Shown piece after piece: positions 38,107-48,903 of a stretch of 64,000 nucleotides of DNA. The DNA is taken from NCBI RefSeq assembly GCF_037975245.1, contig NC_092580.1, positions 11,065,501 to 11,129,500 on the forward strand, in the 5' to 3' direction. Each line of letters begins with the position of its first letter. The first letter of the stretch is position 1. A model generated the notes under the pieces. The model saw nothing but the letters and a program-made list of their open reading frames with translations. It was not told the origin of the DNA and did not search any database. The stretch is from Apostichopus japonicus. Lineage: Eukaryota; Echinodermata; Holothuroidea; Aspidochirotida; Stichopodidae. The position numbers and the translations under genes are program-made.

Positions 38107-39639
38107 CCTATCTCTGATAAGTGTATAAACTGTGCATCACTTTATAATATAATTGTAAACACGAATCCCTGTCGAAATTTAACACATTTGACCTGATCCA
38201 GTTCATTGACCAAGGTCTTGACAGCATCTTGCACGTTTCAATGTCCGAGTTTTGATGTAAATTGAGAAGAGGCAAAACTACACGACGGAAATATTCTTGC
38301 TAATTTGTCCAATTTGAAACAAGCAAATGCAAAGAACTAAAATTCGTTAGAAAGGGGTATAATTAATACAAACTTTATCGTCGTTCTGTAGTAAGAAGGA
38401 TCGTCGATTTTGTTTAGATACAGGGTAATAATTAACGATACATTTTTTTTTTCGAAGGGAGAGGTATATGCGATCTATTTCCGCTTATTACAAGTTCATT
38501 GTTTTAGTGTTAGCTGAAGTGTTTACCTCTCACTCTCTTTGTATTATTCGATCTTGAGGAAGGAAGGGAAAGGGGTAGTGGAAATGTGTTGCGGCTGTAG
38601 GGAGGGGGTGGGGTAAGTGTAGGTTCTCGAATGAACGAACAGTTTGTTGCTATGAGACCTTTCCTCTGAGTACGGCTCAATAAAGACATGGAAAATTAAA
38701 ATAATAATATAGATATGTTGTTCACAGTTCATAAAAGTTGCCAGTAACACTTAATATACCTAACACGTCACGAGCGAATATTGGCCACTCCTGATTGGTT
38801 CCCTCGTCATACACACCAACTTACACAACAGTTAGTATGATAAAGAAAAAAATGGTCTTATTTTACGGGTTTCTCTTAATATGTGATTATATTCCAATTA
38901 ATTGGCAGTATATACTCTTATCAAAGAAATAAAATTTGGGGACGCAGCTGTATAAAACATTAATGTAATTAACTTTAGCTGCGAATATTCGCTGATTTTG
39001 GATAACAATTAGTGTTTGGCCTTATAAAGTGTATATGTACAACGTTTTTAGGTATGTATGAACAGTTTTGTAATTAAGTTGGTTGTGGTTTAGTGTTTCA
39101 TTATAATGTGTGAAACGAATTAACCTAATGAACATTTGATTATTCATCACTACATTATCAAAAATTATGTCGTTGGAGGCCGCCGTAACACATGTACCAA
39201 TAAAACTTTGTGGCGGGGGGGGGGGGGGGAGATAGTTGTTAGCCTCTTCCATTAGATAAATAGTGTATACTTGGTATATCAAGAAGTGAAGAGAAGGTAT
39301 GCAATGTATACAAATACTAACATATTAAGTTCAGTTCCAAGAATCACGCTACGAATCATACGTAGCGATGACATCAGACATATTCTGTCTGTTAATGTAA
39401 AATGTTGCAAATTACTCGGGAATTTATTGAAGAAATTGTGAGTTACCACTTGTTACCAATTTCTGGCCAATAAGGGGCTTTATTTTATAACCATAAAGTA
39501 CTTTGTTTGATGTAAAAAAAGGACCATTTTTAACTAGGGCCTATGTTAAAGTTAAATTTAATATAGAAACATTACAGTGCCATTAGTTTTAATTAGCAGT
39601 GCTGTAAAATAGACGTCTATGAAATGCAAAGAAAAAAAA

Positions 39640-39659
39640 TATATATATATAAATTAAAA

Positions 39660-39709
<50 letters not shown>
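39640..39709. repeat. (TA)n microsatellite with A-rich interruption
   Basis: Two TA runs separated by a poly-A stretch. Confidence 0.92.
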
Positions 39710-39713
<4 letters not shown>

Positions 39714-41129
39714 TTTTTATTAAATATTTTTTTTTACAACTTACAGTAACATTACGAATTCTAAAATCCGTACAATTGTTACACGTAATTAAACTTAATT
39801 AATTATGGAAGTTTTGCAATGACGGAAGGATATTGACAGTAATATTCTTTCGTTCTATCATCAAGTTGTTATAACAACAACATTAAGTAATTCAAAGATG
39901 AGAAGAGTCTTGATTCTGAGCATTGTAGCATCCGGTCAAATCAAGCAACTTAACTTATAAAAGACACCACGTCTTACGTCTTACCACGTATCTTACTGTA
40001 CTGAGTAGCCTACATAAGACAATATACTGGAATGTGTTTTTCATCAATATTTGCGTTCTCAGAGGAATATACTTTTTCTTGACTTCAAAACCCTCATGGA
40101 TATAACAAAATGTCTAAATTATTTACTTCCATCGTTCATGGATTACAGGATCGATTTAGCGAAAGTTGTACAACCCGATTGTGACGGTTTATAGGCCTAG
40201 GTCAATGTCGTCTGATTATCAACTGCATGTGCAATTTCCCAAATGGCCATCATATGCAGTTGCAAGGAATCATGGGACGCGGTTGTTCAGTTTCCTCCAA
40301 CCCAATCAATGACTAATACTCTTTAACGTTGTTTCATTATAAACTTACATGGAATTCACATATCTTCTAAATTTTGGTCAAAACCGTCTTGTTCTTTCCT
40401 ACATTAGTTTACGTGTCATACAGCTGTTGTTTTGCACACACATATATATAGTTTATGTTTCCCATAAGGTTTTTACGCCATCACCGATGTAACAACCAAC
40501 ATATTGGATTTTGCGTCGGCAGCTGTAACTTATTTTATCACTCCCATTGGTTTTACATCCCTTTTTTCATGTATTTCTCTATGTAGGATATTTAGAGGTT
40601 ATATTTGGCCAAACAAGCAAAGCAAGAGCTGCAGATGAAATTGTTACATACATTGAACCAATAACCTTCTAGAGATATATAGTGTATAACATGTATGCCG
40701 ATTATTAAACGTGGATCAAAATAAACACCAACTCGTAGCTATATATGGCCATACAATAACTAGAAATTGTGGTTAAGATGGTTGTAACCGAGCTGTCCAT
40801 GATGAGAATGACCGTAGCTAGAATTTACAACTCGGCTTTCAGCATTGAATTGTTTTTTTTTGGGGACAAATTTTGAAGTTCATATTCTTACAACTTAGTT
40901 CACATCCATATCATTGTATACTAGGCTAATGTTTCCATATACATGTTTAATGGTAAAACGACGGAATAAGCCACCGATGCAATACATCACTGAATTTCGG
41001 TTTCTACATTTTCATGATATTATAATCCATTTCACAGGTCGAAATTTATTTGTCCCGATCGTTTTCTCACCACCATTGAAAATCTCCGTATCATACAACG
41101 AGCAAGGCAAATGGGAAGATTCTTGTTGA

Positions 41130-41222
41130 TTATATTGTTTTGTATTGTGTTGTGATGTGTTGTTGACTTATAGGCTGTGCTTTGATGTACTGTGCTGTGT
41201 TGTTTAATATTGTATTGTAACA
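41130..41222. repeat. TTGTGTTG-rich cryptic simple sequence
   Basis: Irregular TGTGTTG/TGTATTG units. Its complement resembles the CACAACAC-rich tract near 55600-55760. Confidence 0.6.
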
Positions 41223-41921
41223 TATCTCTTTAAAAAAAAAACTTAAACGCAAAATGCAGCTTTTAATATATTGATTGCGTTTCATCGATTTTTGATATTT
41301 CACTTCACACTAGATTTTCTTAGTTTACGATAGCAACGGTGCTTGTATTAATTGATAAGAAATATTGGTGATTACGTTCGATATTTGGCGTCTATGACAA
41401 CCGGCAGCCACCGAACGTATTCAATATGCAAACATGTAAGCTAGGCTAGGTGTACCGGCTATGGAAACCTGGTAGGTTAAACCCTGTCGTACTGATACGT
41501 ACATCGAAAATTATAACAACATGCATAGTTTGGCTCCCATGCAATATTGAAATATTCCTTGTTATACATCATGCAACAAAACAACTAGCAATCATAGTTT
41601 CCGTTCTAGCATTATTGATTGTGCGAGAATTAGTTACACTAGAAACACAACTATAGCAGCATTTACGTTTTAGATGTGTAATTAACTTAAAGCAAATACT
41701 AATCCGAAAATCAATTTTCATCTCAGCCATAGACATACTCTTTACAATTGATACATATCAAATCATTGTTTACACACATTTGCGTCAGAATGCTGAACTA
41801 AATATTTACACTTATCTCTGAGCTATATAATATCCTTGAAACTTTTGCGAGTACCTTCGAAGGTGTGAAATCAGAGAATAAAAATAGAACAAGGTGAATT
41901 TATAATGTCCGAGCCTATAGG

Positions 41922-43635
41922 CAGTGGCGTCACCAGACTTTTCAGTCTGGGGGGGCACAGGGGGGGCACCAACATTTGATGGGGGGCACTTAGGTGGATA
42001 CGGATTGCCGTCCTGGGGGAGGGGTCTAAGAGGAGGGGTTTGCCCCTCCAGGTGCGGCGGAACGGGAAAATTATTTGGGGGGGGGGGGCTAATGTGTAGA
42101 AACTATCTAAGCGGAGCGCCACCATCGGTTGGCGCGGAGCGTACAAGAAAATTTTGGGTTTTTGAAACCCCCAGATGGCCGGAAACGGCACTTCCCAAGT
42201 GTTTTATGCTGCGAATACCTAGCCCTAAAATATGGGTCTCAAGCCTGCAATTTCTCAGATTGCACGTAAAAGTCTGTAAAAACATTGTAATTTGTATATT
42301 CGATGGTGTTTTAAGAGAGTAGCTATTACTCGTAGTGTACTCGCAAAGACGTTTTTGAGTGTAGTAAGGGGATGTTGGAGAACTGGCTGAAATGAAGCAA
42401 GTCATTGGCCTAAGACGAAGTTGTGTTGCGCTTACCGGTACTCACACTCACTGCTTCCACTTTTCACGGGGCTTGAAGACGCGGTTGGGGTGACAATGTG
42501 GTCTATAGCCAGGGGACGGGCCGAGGGTCCCCCCAGCATTTACTAAAATTATTACACCTATATAGTATACGTGTGCATCGGACAGATCGACAAGTATGCA
42601 TTGAAAAATGGGCAGATGCACGTTTCGGAGCCTTGGTAAATATTGGGGGGGGGGCTTATCATGCATTTGCCCCCTCAACTTTTTCATTGGGGGGCTGAGC
42701 CCCCAAGCCCCCGGTTCCGCCGCCACTGCCCCCCTCCCCTTTGGAAAATTTTCGCATACGGAGGGCTAGATGCAAAATGCTGCCACATTTGATGCTAAAT
42801 TCGATCTGAAGATATCTCCAGAAATTGCTATTTTTGAGGTAATGATTTAACAAGGCGCAGAATTTTGCAGAGGATATGAACCACATGCTGTCGATATTAT
42901 GTCTAACCCTATCAATACAACCTACATTTGTTGAATTAATGGGTGCATGACCCCGACTCCTTTCTTGTCCTTCTCGTTTTCGCCCATTATCTATTAATAT
43001 GTAACAGGTTCCAGCATCGTTATTGGCTCCTATCAGGGATCTCACCATGCAATCCAAAGTTTGATCACACATCGAGTATGGCTCAGTATGCAGGTGTGAA
43101 CATTCGCCATTTGTTCCTACAAGCATCTGACCTCAAATGACCTCTGCACCCCCTACACAACAGGGTTAATATATGGGTCCACAAATATAGGCAAGTATGG
43201 TGCCTGCGGACCCTCACATTCTCACATTTCGTCAGCTCCTAACCTGTCAACCTCAAACCAAGGCAACATATTGCAGTACCCTCCCTTCTCACAGTCATGT
43301 AGCTCGCGAAGCGGACGTGTATATCCGCTGGTATAGCGTGAGCACTGACACATTCAATGTAAATATCGACACCTGTTGTGATGGCGCGGGTTACGACTTC
43401 GATACCCGACGTTCAAGGATAAACTTTTTCATTTTTTCGCAGCTCATTTGAAGAAAATACGAATTACTGTGCTTCTTTGTCCTTATGAAAAACCAACTCA
43501 GATGATGGGAGTTGAATATAACAAAATATATATATATTTTTTTACCAACCCAAATCTCAGATGGGGGGGCACTCAAGGGGGCACTAGGTTTTCCAGGGGG
43601 GCACGTGCCCCCTGGCCCCCTTGGCGACGCCACTG
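41922..43635. mobile_element. Non-autonomous hAT-like transposon, 1.71 kb, probably with a nested element
   Basis: Inverted ends CAGTGGCGTC (41922-41931) and GACGCCACTG (43626-43635) are perfect. The flanks are CCTATAGG on both sides (41914-41921 and 43636-43643), an 8-bp target duplication, although this octamer is itself a palindrome. The block at 42107-42155 matches, inverted, 22359-22407 of the other element. A second transposon-like end (GGTTCCGCCGCCACTG, finishing at 42728) suggests a nested insertion in the middle. Open frames of 132-155 codons inside show no transposase motifs. Confidence 0.85.
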
Positions 43636-43643
43636 CCTATAGG

Positions 43644-45769
43644 GCATTGTATGTGATACAGGCCTGTATGTGGCGATTTGATCAGGTAGCTCAATTCTGC
43701 ATTGACGCAAATACAGCGTTACTTTCTTACGGGGAATTGACAGGGTTTAAATTATGAACGGCTTTAGTTTTTAGTTTTTACGAATATTCTTTCATTTATT
43801 ATTTTTCACATGACGGATAAACACGTATCCCAGAATAAACCGATGCTGCATAATGATCTCACGTTAGAGGAATGTATGTGAAAGGAGCAGTTCCGTAGTC
43901 ACGGGATGGGTGGGAAGGGGGGGGGGGGGGATTGGAGCAAGCAAAATCGTATACACTGGCAGCAGTTAAAATTGTACTACACAAATGTGTAGTCAAAGTA
44001 ATGCAAAAGCATTTACTGGCCTAACCCAACAAAATGTCTCAAATTCGAGGAAATAAATTTGTTGTTACACTCCTCTCCTTACACCCCTCCCCAGGACGAC
44101 CATCAGTCAATAATCGTGCACCCCTCCAAAAAATGTAACTCTGGGTACGGAGTGTCTGAACAGGAGTTCAATGTGTTTCGACCAATGCTATTGGCAATCG
44201 TTATCTACATCCTTACTTTGATTATTGTCCCACACCCCACCCTACCCCCCCCCCCCCCCCTCTCCAAACCAACAACTAGTCACTTCCGTCTGTTTGTAAT
44301 GAAGTCAATAGTCGTGGAATAAGACTTTCACTTCATTGTGTAATACTATAGTACCGTAACTCTGCGCATATACATATTTATTCAATGACATATAATGACC
44401 TATATACACACATAAGCTATATAATGACTTACTAACACATTCATATTATCTGTATACGGTGTAAGCGGAACAAAGTACTTGTTTAAGAGGCAGTTCCCGA
44501 GCGCAGGGATGGCTGGTAAATCCATTATCTAGATCGTGACAAGCAACCTTAATGATCATCAGGGTTCGATGTAAATAGCTGAAACTGTACGGTCGCCACA
44601 GCGCCCTCGATATATCGTCTTGCTGTGTGTATCGGTACAAAATATGGCACACCGTTTTGTCTTTTGTCAGCATAGAAGCAAACGTACCGCGCAGCATATA
44701 ATACAGTCAAGCATGCAAACTATTAGTAAACTGCTCTCTTCAGGTTGAAGACAAGTACCCAACAACGTAGGAGGTCTTCTTGTCTTTTTTTGCACCTCTT
44801 CTCATCTCGCGCATGTTTACTGTTTTTGTATACGTCGTGTTATGACGTCAGTAGATAGATAAGGTTGCGATTAACGATGGGTTTCCAAGCATTCTCTACA
44901 TTTGTCAAGAAAAGGACATAGCCGACGGTCATGAATGAAGTTCACTCATTAAAAAATAAAAGAACAACAATAACAACACCTTTGTTTCATTCCATAAATC
45001 TGGGGTGCACTTATAGGGTCAGTCATGGTGTTACACTATATGCAATCGATGATATCTGGGTTTTTAATTAAGAGTAGCCATTATGTGAACAAAACTACGC
45101 AAAATCGATGAGTACAAAAAGATGCCTGTTACAGAGTAGGTAAATGAATATAGTTAAAATTATAATTTTTTATGTTAAATACACTGCTGAAGTCATTGTA
45201 TACTTTATACGGGGGACAGCATAGATGCCAATTAGAAAACGTGGACTAATTTGTTGGGTATCACCCGCATCATACAAGCTATGACAGTTTAATTAATCAT
45301 TATGTTATTCTCGTAGACTATACATTCTGTTCATTAAAATTCCAACCGCTGTATATGTCTGAAATATGAATGTGCGATAGTTGAGACATCATTTCAACCA
45401 GGTGCATGATAAACATTGAGTACCATCTAAAGGAATTGATATGCTGCGACTCAGAGGTTGGATTGCTTATCATATAGGCCTTACACAGTGCTTTGTTTAC
45501 ATAACGTCCCTATATAGATAGTTCCTTATCATATTTTCTCTTCTCTTACAATATCATAAATTTAAGACATAATTCACAGCTTGATGAAATAGACAAAATT
45601 ATAGTAAGCTTGCGTAAAATCAATTAATCATTTAACGTGGTGATATAGCTTGAGTCAAGTTTTGTTCACACGGGAATTCAGAAATTGTGATTTCTGATTG
45701 TTGCTTTCATTTTAATTTATCCATTTGAAATGCTAAAATCTTTTAACTTATTTCGAATCCCTTAAATCG

Positions 45770-45771
<2 letters not shown>
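43644..45771. other. Gene-free interval
   Basis: No gene recognised. G and C homopolymer runs occur at about 43917-43930 and 44248-44260, and a TGACGTCA octamer at about 44843. Otherwise this is unremarkable AT-rich DNA. Confidence 0.5.

Positions 45772-45806
<35 letters not shown>
45772..45806. repeat. (TA)n tract at the tail side of the ribozyme element
   Basis: A pure TA array that lies just past the 3' end of the tRNA/hammerhead unit on the - strand. It may be the simple-repeat tail of that element. Confidence 0.9.
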
Positions 45807-45809
<3 letters not shown>

Positions 45810-45838
45810 TATTAATTAAATAAAGTAAAACCAGAAAA

Positions 45839-45894
45839 ATTCCACTTCACGACCGGTTTCGTCCTTTTGGGACTCATCAGGCGAAGGTAGGAAT
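45839..45894 (-). ncRNA. Type I hammerhead ribozyme with self-complementary stem III (dimeric form)
   Basis: On the - strand the order is AUUCC, UAC, CUUCGC, then the invariant CUGAUGA, stem II GUCC-CAAAA-GGAC, invariant GAAA, CCGGUC, then GUGAAG, U, GGAAU. Stem I forms between CUUCGC and GUGAAG (6 bp, one G-U) and, beyond an internal loop, between AUUCC and GGAAU (5 bp). Stem III is only ACCGGU, a palindrome with no loop, so it cannot form within one copy; two copies in tandem would pair it, as in newt, schistosome and viroid dimeric hammerheads. The predicted cut follows the GUC triplet, between 45851 and 45850. All core positions are present. Activity is not tested. Confidence 0.9.
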
Positions 45895-45943
45895 CGAACC
45901 CCGGATCTTCGTGTCACGAACCGAAGTCCGTACCACTCGACCA
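45890..45943 (-). promoter_or_regulatory. Internal pol III promoter, A and B boxes
   Basis: TGGTCGAGTGG fits the A-box consensus TGGCNNAGTGG at 10 of 11 or better, and GGTTCGATTCC fits the B-box consensus GGTTCGANTCC fully. Their spacing of about 32 bases is normal for tRNA genes. The A box is most like that of serine tRNAs (GTGGCCGAGTGG). It should drive transcription leftward through the ribozyme. Confidence 0.75.
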
Positions 45944-46049
45944 CAGTGATTCTACTGGTGTGTTAAAGCGTACAAATTGGCTTTGAATAACTGTCATGAA
46001 GGGCGTATTACCCAAGTGTAATGATTGTACAGAGTGCACCCCTGGCGCT

Positions 46050-46131
46050 TTAAATCTGACAATTTTACACAGAATAACCACTCTTTAGGCAAGCCAAGCG
46101 TGGTTATTCTGTGTAAAATTGTCAGATTTAA
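46050..46131. repeat. Perfect inverted repeat, 31-32 bp arms, 18-base loop
   Basis: The left arm 46050-46080 and the right arm 46101-46131 are exact reverse complements, and the pairing extends one more base pair inward. Shared core: GACAATTTTACACAGAATAA. The exactness implies a recent origin or selection. It lies about 90 bp from the ribozyme element and is followed by a (TA)n tract at 46137-46158. Confidence 0.95.
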
Positions 46132-46136
46132 GGGCC

Positions 46137-46158
46137 ATATATATATATATATATATAT
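46137..46158. repeat. (TA)n microsatellite
   Basis: A short TA array directly beside the inverted repeat, followed by a duplicated GCATGAAGGAAA unit. Confidence 0.9.
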
Positions 46159-48567
46159 GCATGAAGGAAATGCATGAAGGAAAAGTACGTTCGACGCTGA
46201 CCAATTAAAATGTATAACCAGCCATAAATTTGTCATCGCGTCTTCCTGCCAATATAATTGAGAGAATTCCCAGTTGAGAGAAAAATTCCTTCGAGGCCAA
46301 AAAATGAAATTTCCAAGCATTTGTACTGCTAATATTAATAGCCTGGAAAACAAATCATTCGTAGATTTTATTTAGTTGTTATTGAAAATATAGAATTCAC
46401 GAATTCCTTTCCTTTTTTCAACTGAATAAAAACCAGACCTTCGATTTTGATGCATCAAAGAACATCGGTGAGTCCGCAGAAATACTTAAATTGGTCGATT
46501 GTTCTTCATGAAAACGATACATACGGAAGTTTTACAACTAACGTTTAACATTACTATGCACGATTTTTTTTTCCAGTTAAAATCCAACAAAGTTTCTTAT
46601 CAATCGTTTCTGTATTACTTTTCTATTTCATTTTATTTTGTTGTATGGAGACTTAATCGATCTTTTAATCTTTATTGAGAATATTAAAAACTACCAGAAA
46701 GAAAAATCCTATATGTGTTACCAAATTGCTGTTTAAAACAGTTCATGAGCAAGTTTACTGCATATAATGATTGACTAAAGTGACTTAAAATGACTTACGT
46801 TGAACTATGTTAGAAAAACAAAACTTACCTTTTTGGATGAAGTGTATGGCATAGCTACACCTTCAAACTGTTAATTGGGCTTCCTTCTAATTGGAGCAAG
46901 CATAATATCCTTTATTCCATTAAAAAATCCCTTTGTTTCTTTCCTACTCAATTAGATTGCTAGAATCCAGACGAAATGTTCAATATCAAACTTTTCTGAA
47001 GTACAGGCTCATACATTTAACGTTCGATTCCTCAAATAAATATCTTTCACAAGAAATATATATATTTTTAATACTTTCACACCACGTAATAATAATTCCT
47101 ACAACGTCCTCTCACTGTCTCAATTATTAAAGGTTTAATAATAATAGTTCGTTAAACCAAGTGAATGAAATAATTCCATCAGAGCCTGCATGTATACACG
47201 TCGATAACCTTGAGAAGCTTGAAAACGACAAGAATGCTAATGATTTTGGAAGCTGGCATAACATAGGTCCTAATATTAGATCGATGTGTATTATTATCTT
47301 CATAACATTGTCAGTCACGAATAACATACTGCAGCAGAAGCTATGCGGTTCATATCTCGAAGATAATATTTCTCCAGCTTCGTCGTATTACACAGATAGT
47401 TCATAGACACACACGTATGCACACATTACTACACTGATACAACGACGGCGTGGGTATCAAGACTCATATTGTGATGATACATCCACCGTAGACGAATATG
47501 TACATTATACACGCGATAAGTTTTGACCCATGTAGGATGAGATGTTTTGACGTTGAATGGAATGTGTGGCTCTTCTAAAATTAAACGCAAGTTAACGTCA
47601 GCGGGAAAAGGGTTCTGTGTATTATTACAAGAAATGTGTTAGGAGATGGGGTGTGTGGTTTTTTTTTATATCATGCTGTGCGTTTTCTCTATTCCCTGGA
47701 GATGATTCCAAGATAAGAATAATAACAAACCAATTTGTTATTGTCTTTCTTCCATTTTTGTTATATCAGTATCATATGACCTTTAAGAGTTCGCTCAGAT
47801 GGTGTTTTAACCTTCAAAATGTTTCCACAAGTTTGTCACACAAGGGTGTGCATATACAAAGTATGTGCCATGTGCAAATGCTTAGAACATATTATGAGAG
47901 TTATTATAACAGGACTAAATTGCGAATAAATGAATTATTGCTGTATAAGCACTCAGCTAACGTATATGTAAATGATACATTAAAATTGCAAACTTATTTT
48001 AAAGCTATATTGACCTTTTGTTTTGGCCTTCATTACAAGCATCAACAAGTGAAATTTGAACCGTTTAATAAGAAAAGAGAATAATAATATAAAACTTTAA
48101 ATGCATCCAATTACAGAATACGACTTTGAGGTAGTATTACTACTTTCCAAAATATGACATGTGAGATATTTAATGTTATTATTTCATATTTGTATTAAAA
48201 TCAATTCCATTCAACTTGTGTTTTACAAAATAACAATCATTGCCTACCAACTAATTTGGAGCCAACAAAAAATAATCACGAAACTGCTTATTAAAGGTAA
48301 AGTGATTAAAGAAAATAAAACTATATCTGCTAGCTTATCACTTGGTGGCTTCACACATACTCAAAAGACTAATTTGAAACAAACACCAAGAATTATATTA
48401 AGAAACATGCATATTGGGATTCCTATGTCAGATTTCTTAATCGTGTGTGGTTTATTCACGTTGACAACTTTCAACCTTAAAAATCAATTGATCACGGTTT
48501 CACTTTTAATTGGAAATACTGTTAAATTTTATTCTGGAAGGTATATACTTATTGAAATTGTTGTATG

Positions 48568-48570
<3 letters not shown>
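46159..48570. other. AT-rich interval with two orphan open frames
   Basis: Two consecutive + strand frames of 155 codons (47617-48084, no ATG at its first codon) and about 135 codons before the TA array (from 48161) are unusually long for such AT-rich DNA, but have no recognisable domain. Their composition (Ile, Leu, Lys, Tyr, Asn) is what random AT-rich DNA gives. No gene is called. Confidence 0.4.
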
Positions 48571-48663
<93 letters not shown>

Positions 48664-48711
48664 ATGGCTGAATGGATGAATGGATGGATATATATATATA
48701 TATATATATAG

Positions 48712-48746
<35 letters not shown>

Positions 48747-48767
48747 GATATATATATATATCTATAT

Positions 48768-48839
<72 letters not shown>

Positions 48840-48861
48840 ATCCATCCATTCATCCATTCAT

Positions 48862-48900
<39 letters not shown>
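48571..48900. repeat. Long (TA)n region with inverted TGGATGAA / TTCATCCA blocks
   Basis: About 330 bp of TA repeats. A block of GGATGAATGGATGG units at about 48661-48690 is mirrored by its reverse complement at about 48836-48866, so the interior can fold back on itself. The transposon at 48901 begins immediately after. Confidence 0.92.

Positions 48901-48903
<3 letters not shown>

Larger units (their letters stand above)
35001..41913. other. Gene-free interval upstream of the Ig receptor
   Basis: The first few hundred bases should hold the receptor promoter; TTATATTTATC on the - strand (about 35014-35024) is TATA-like but close to the start codon. A small GC-rich island at about 35725-35850 contrasts with its AT-rich surroundings and has no recognised gene. 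TA arrays lie at 36094-36260, 38035-38103 and 39640-39709, a poly-G run at about 39213, and a TGTGTTG-rich tract at 41130-41222. No gene is supported. Confidence 0.5.
45808..45960 (-). mobile_element. tRNA-headed SINE or retrozyme-like element carrying a hammerhead ribozyme
   Basis: Read on the - strand, the unit starts with a tRNA-like segment. It has an A box TGGTCGAGTGG (45933-45943), an anticodon-like hairpin CTTCG/CGAAG, and a B box GGTTCGATTCC (45890-45900). A hammerhead ribozyme follows at once, then a T-rich stretch and a (TA)n tail. The tRNA T-stem and acceptor stem do not pair properly, so this is a promoter head rather than a tRNA gene. A pol III head plus hammerhead resembles the schistosome Sm-alpha SINE-like family; assignment to any named family here is inference. 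The outer boundaries are approximate and no target duplication was identified. Confidence 0.75.

Noticed and set aside
45890-45960. A functional tRNA (Ser-like) gene
   Set aside because: The A and B boxes are good, but the T-stem and acceptor stem do not pair, and a ribozyme follows directly. It is better explained as the promoter head of a mobile element.
47617-48560. Two adjacent AT-rich open frames of 155 and about 135 codons
   Set aside because: No domains, composition as expected from AT-rich DNA, different frames, the first without an ATG. I kept them only as a remark in the interval entry.
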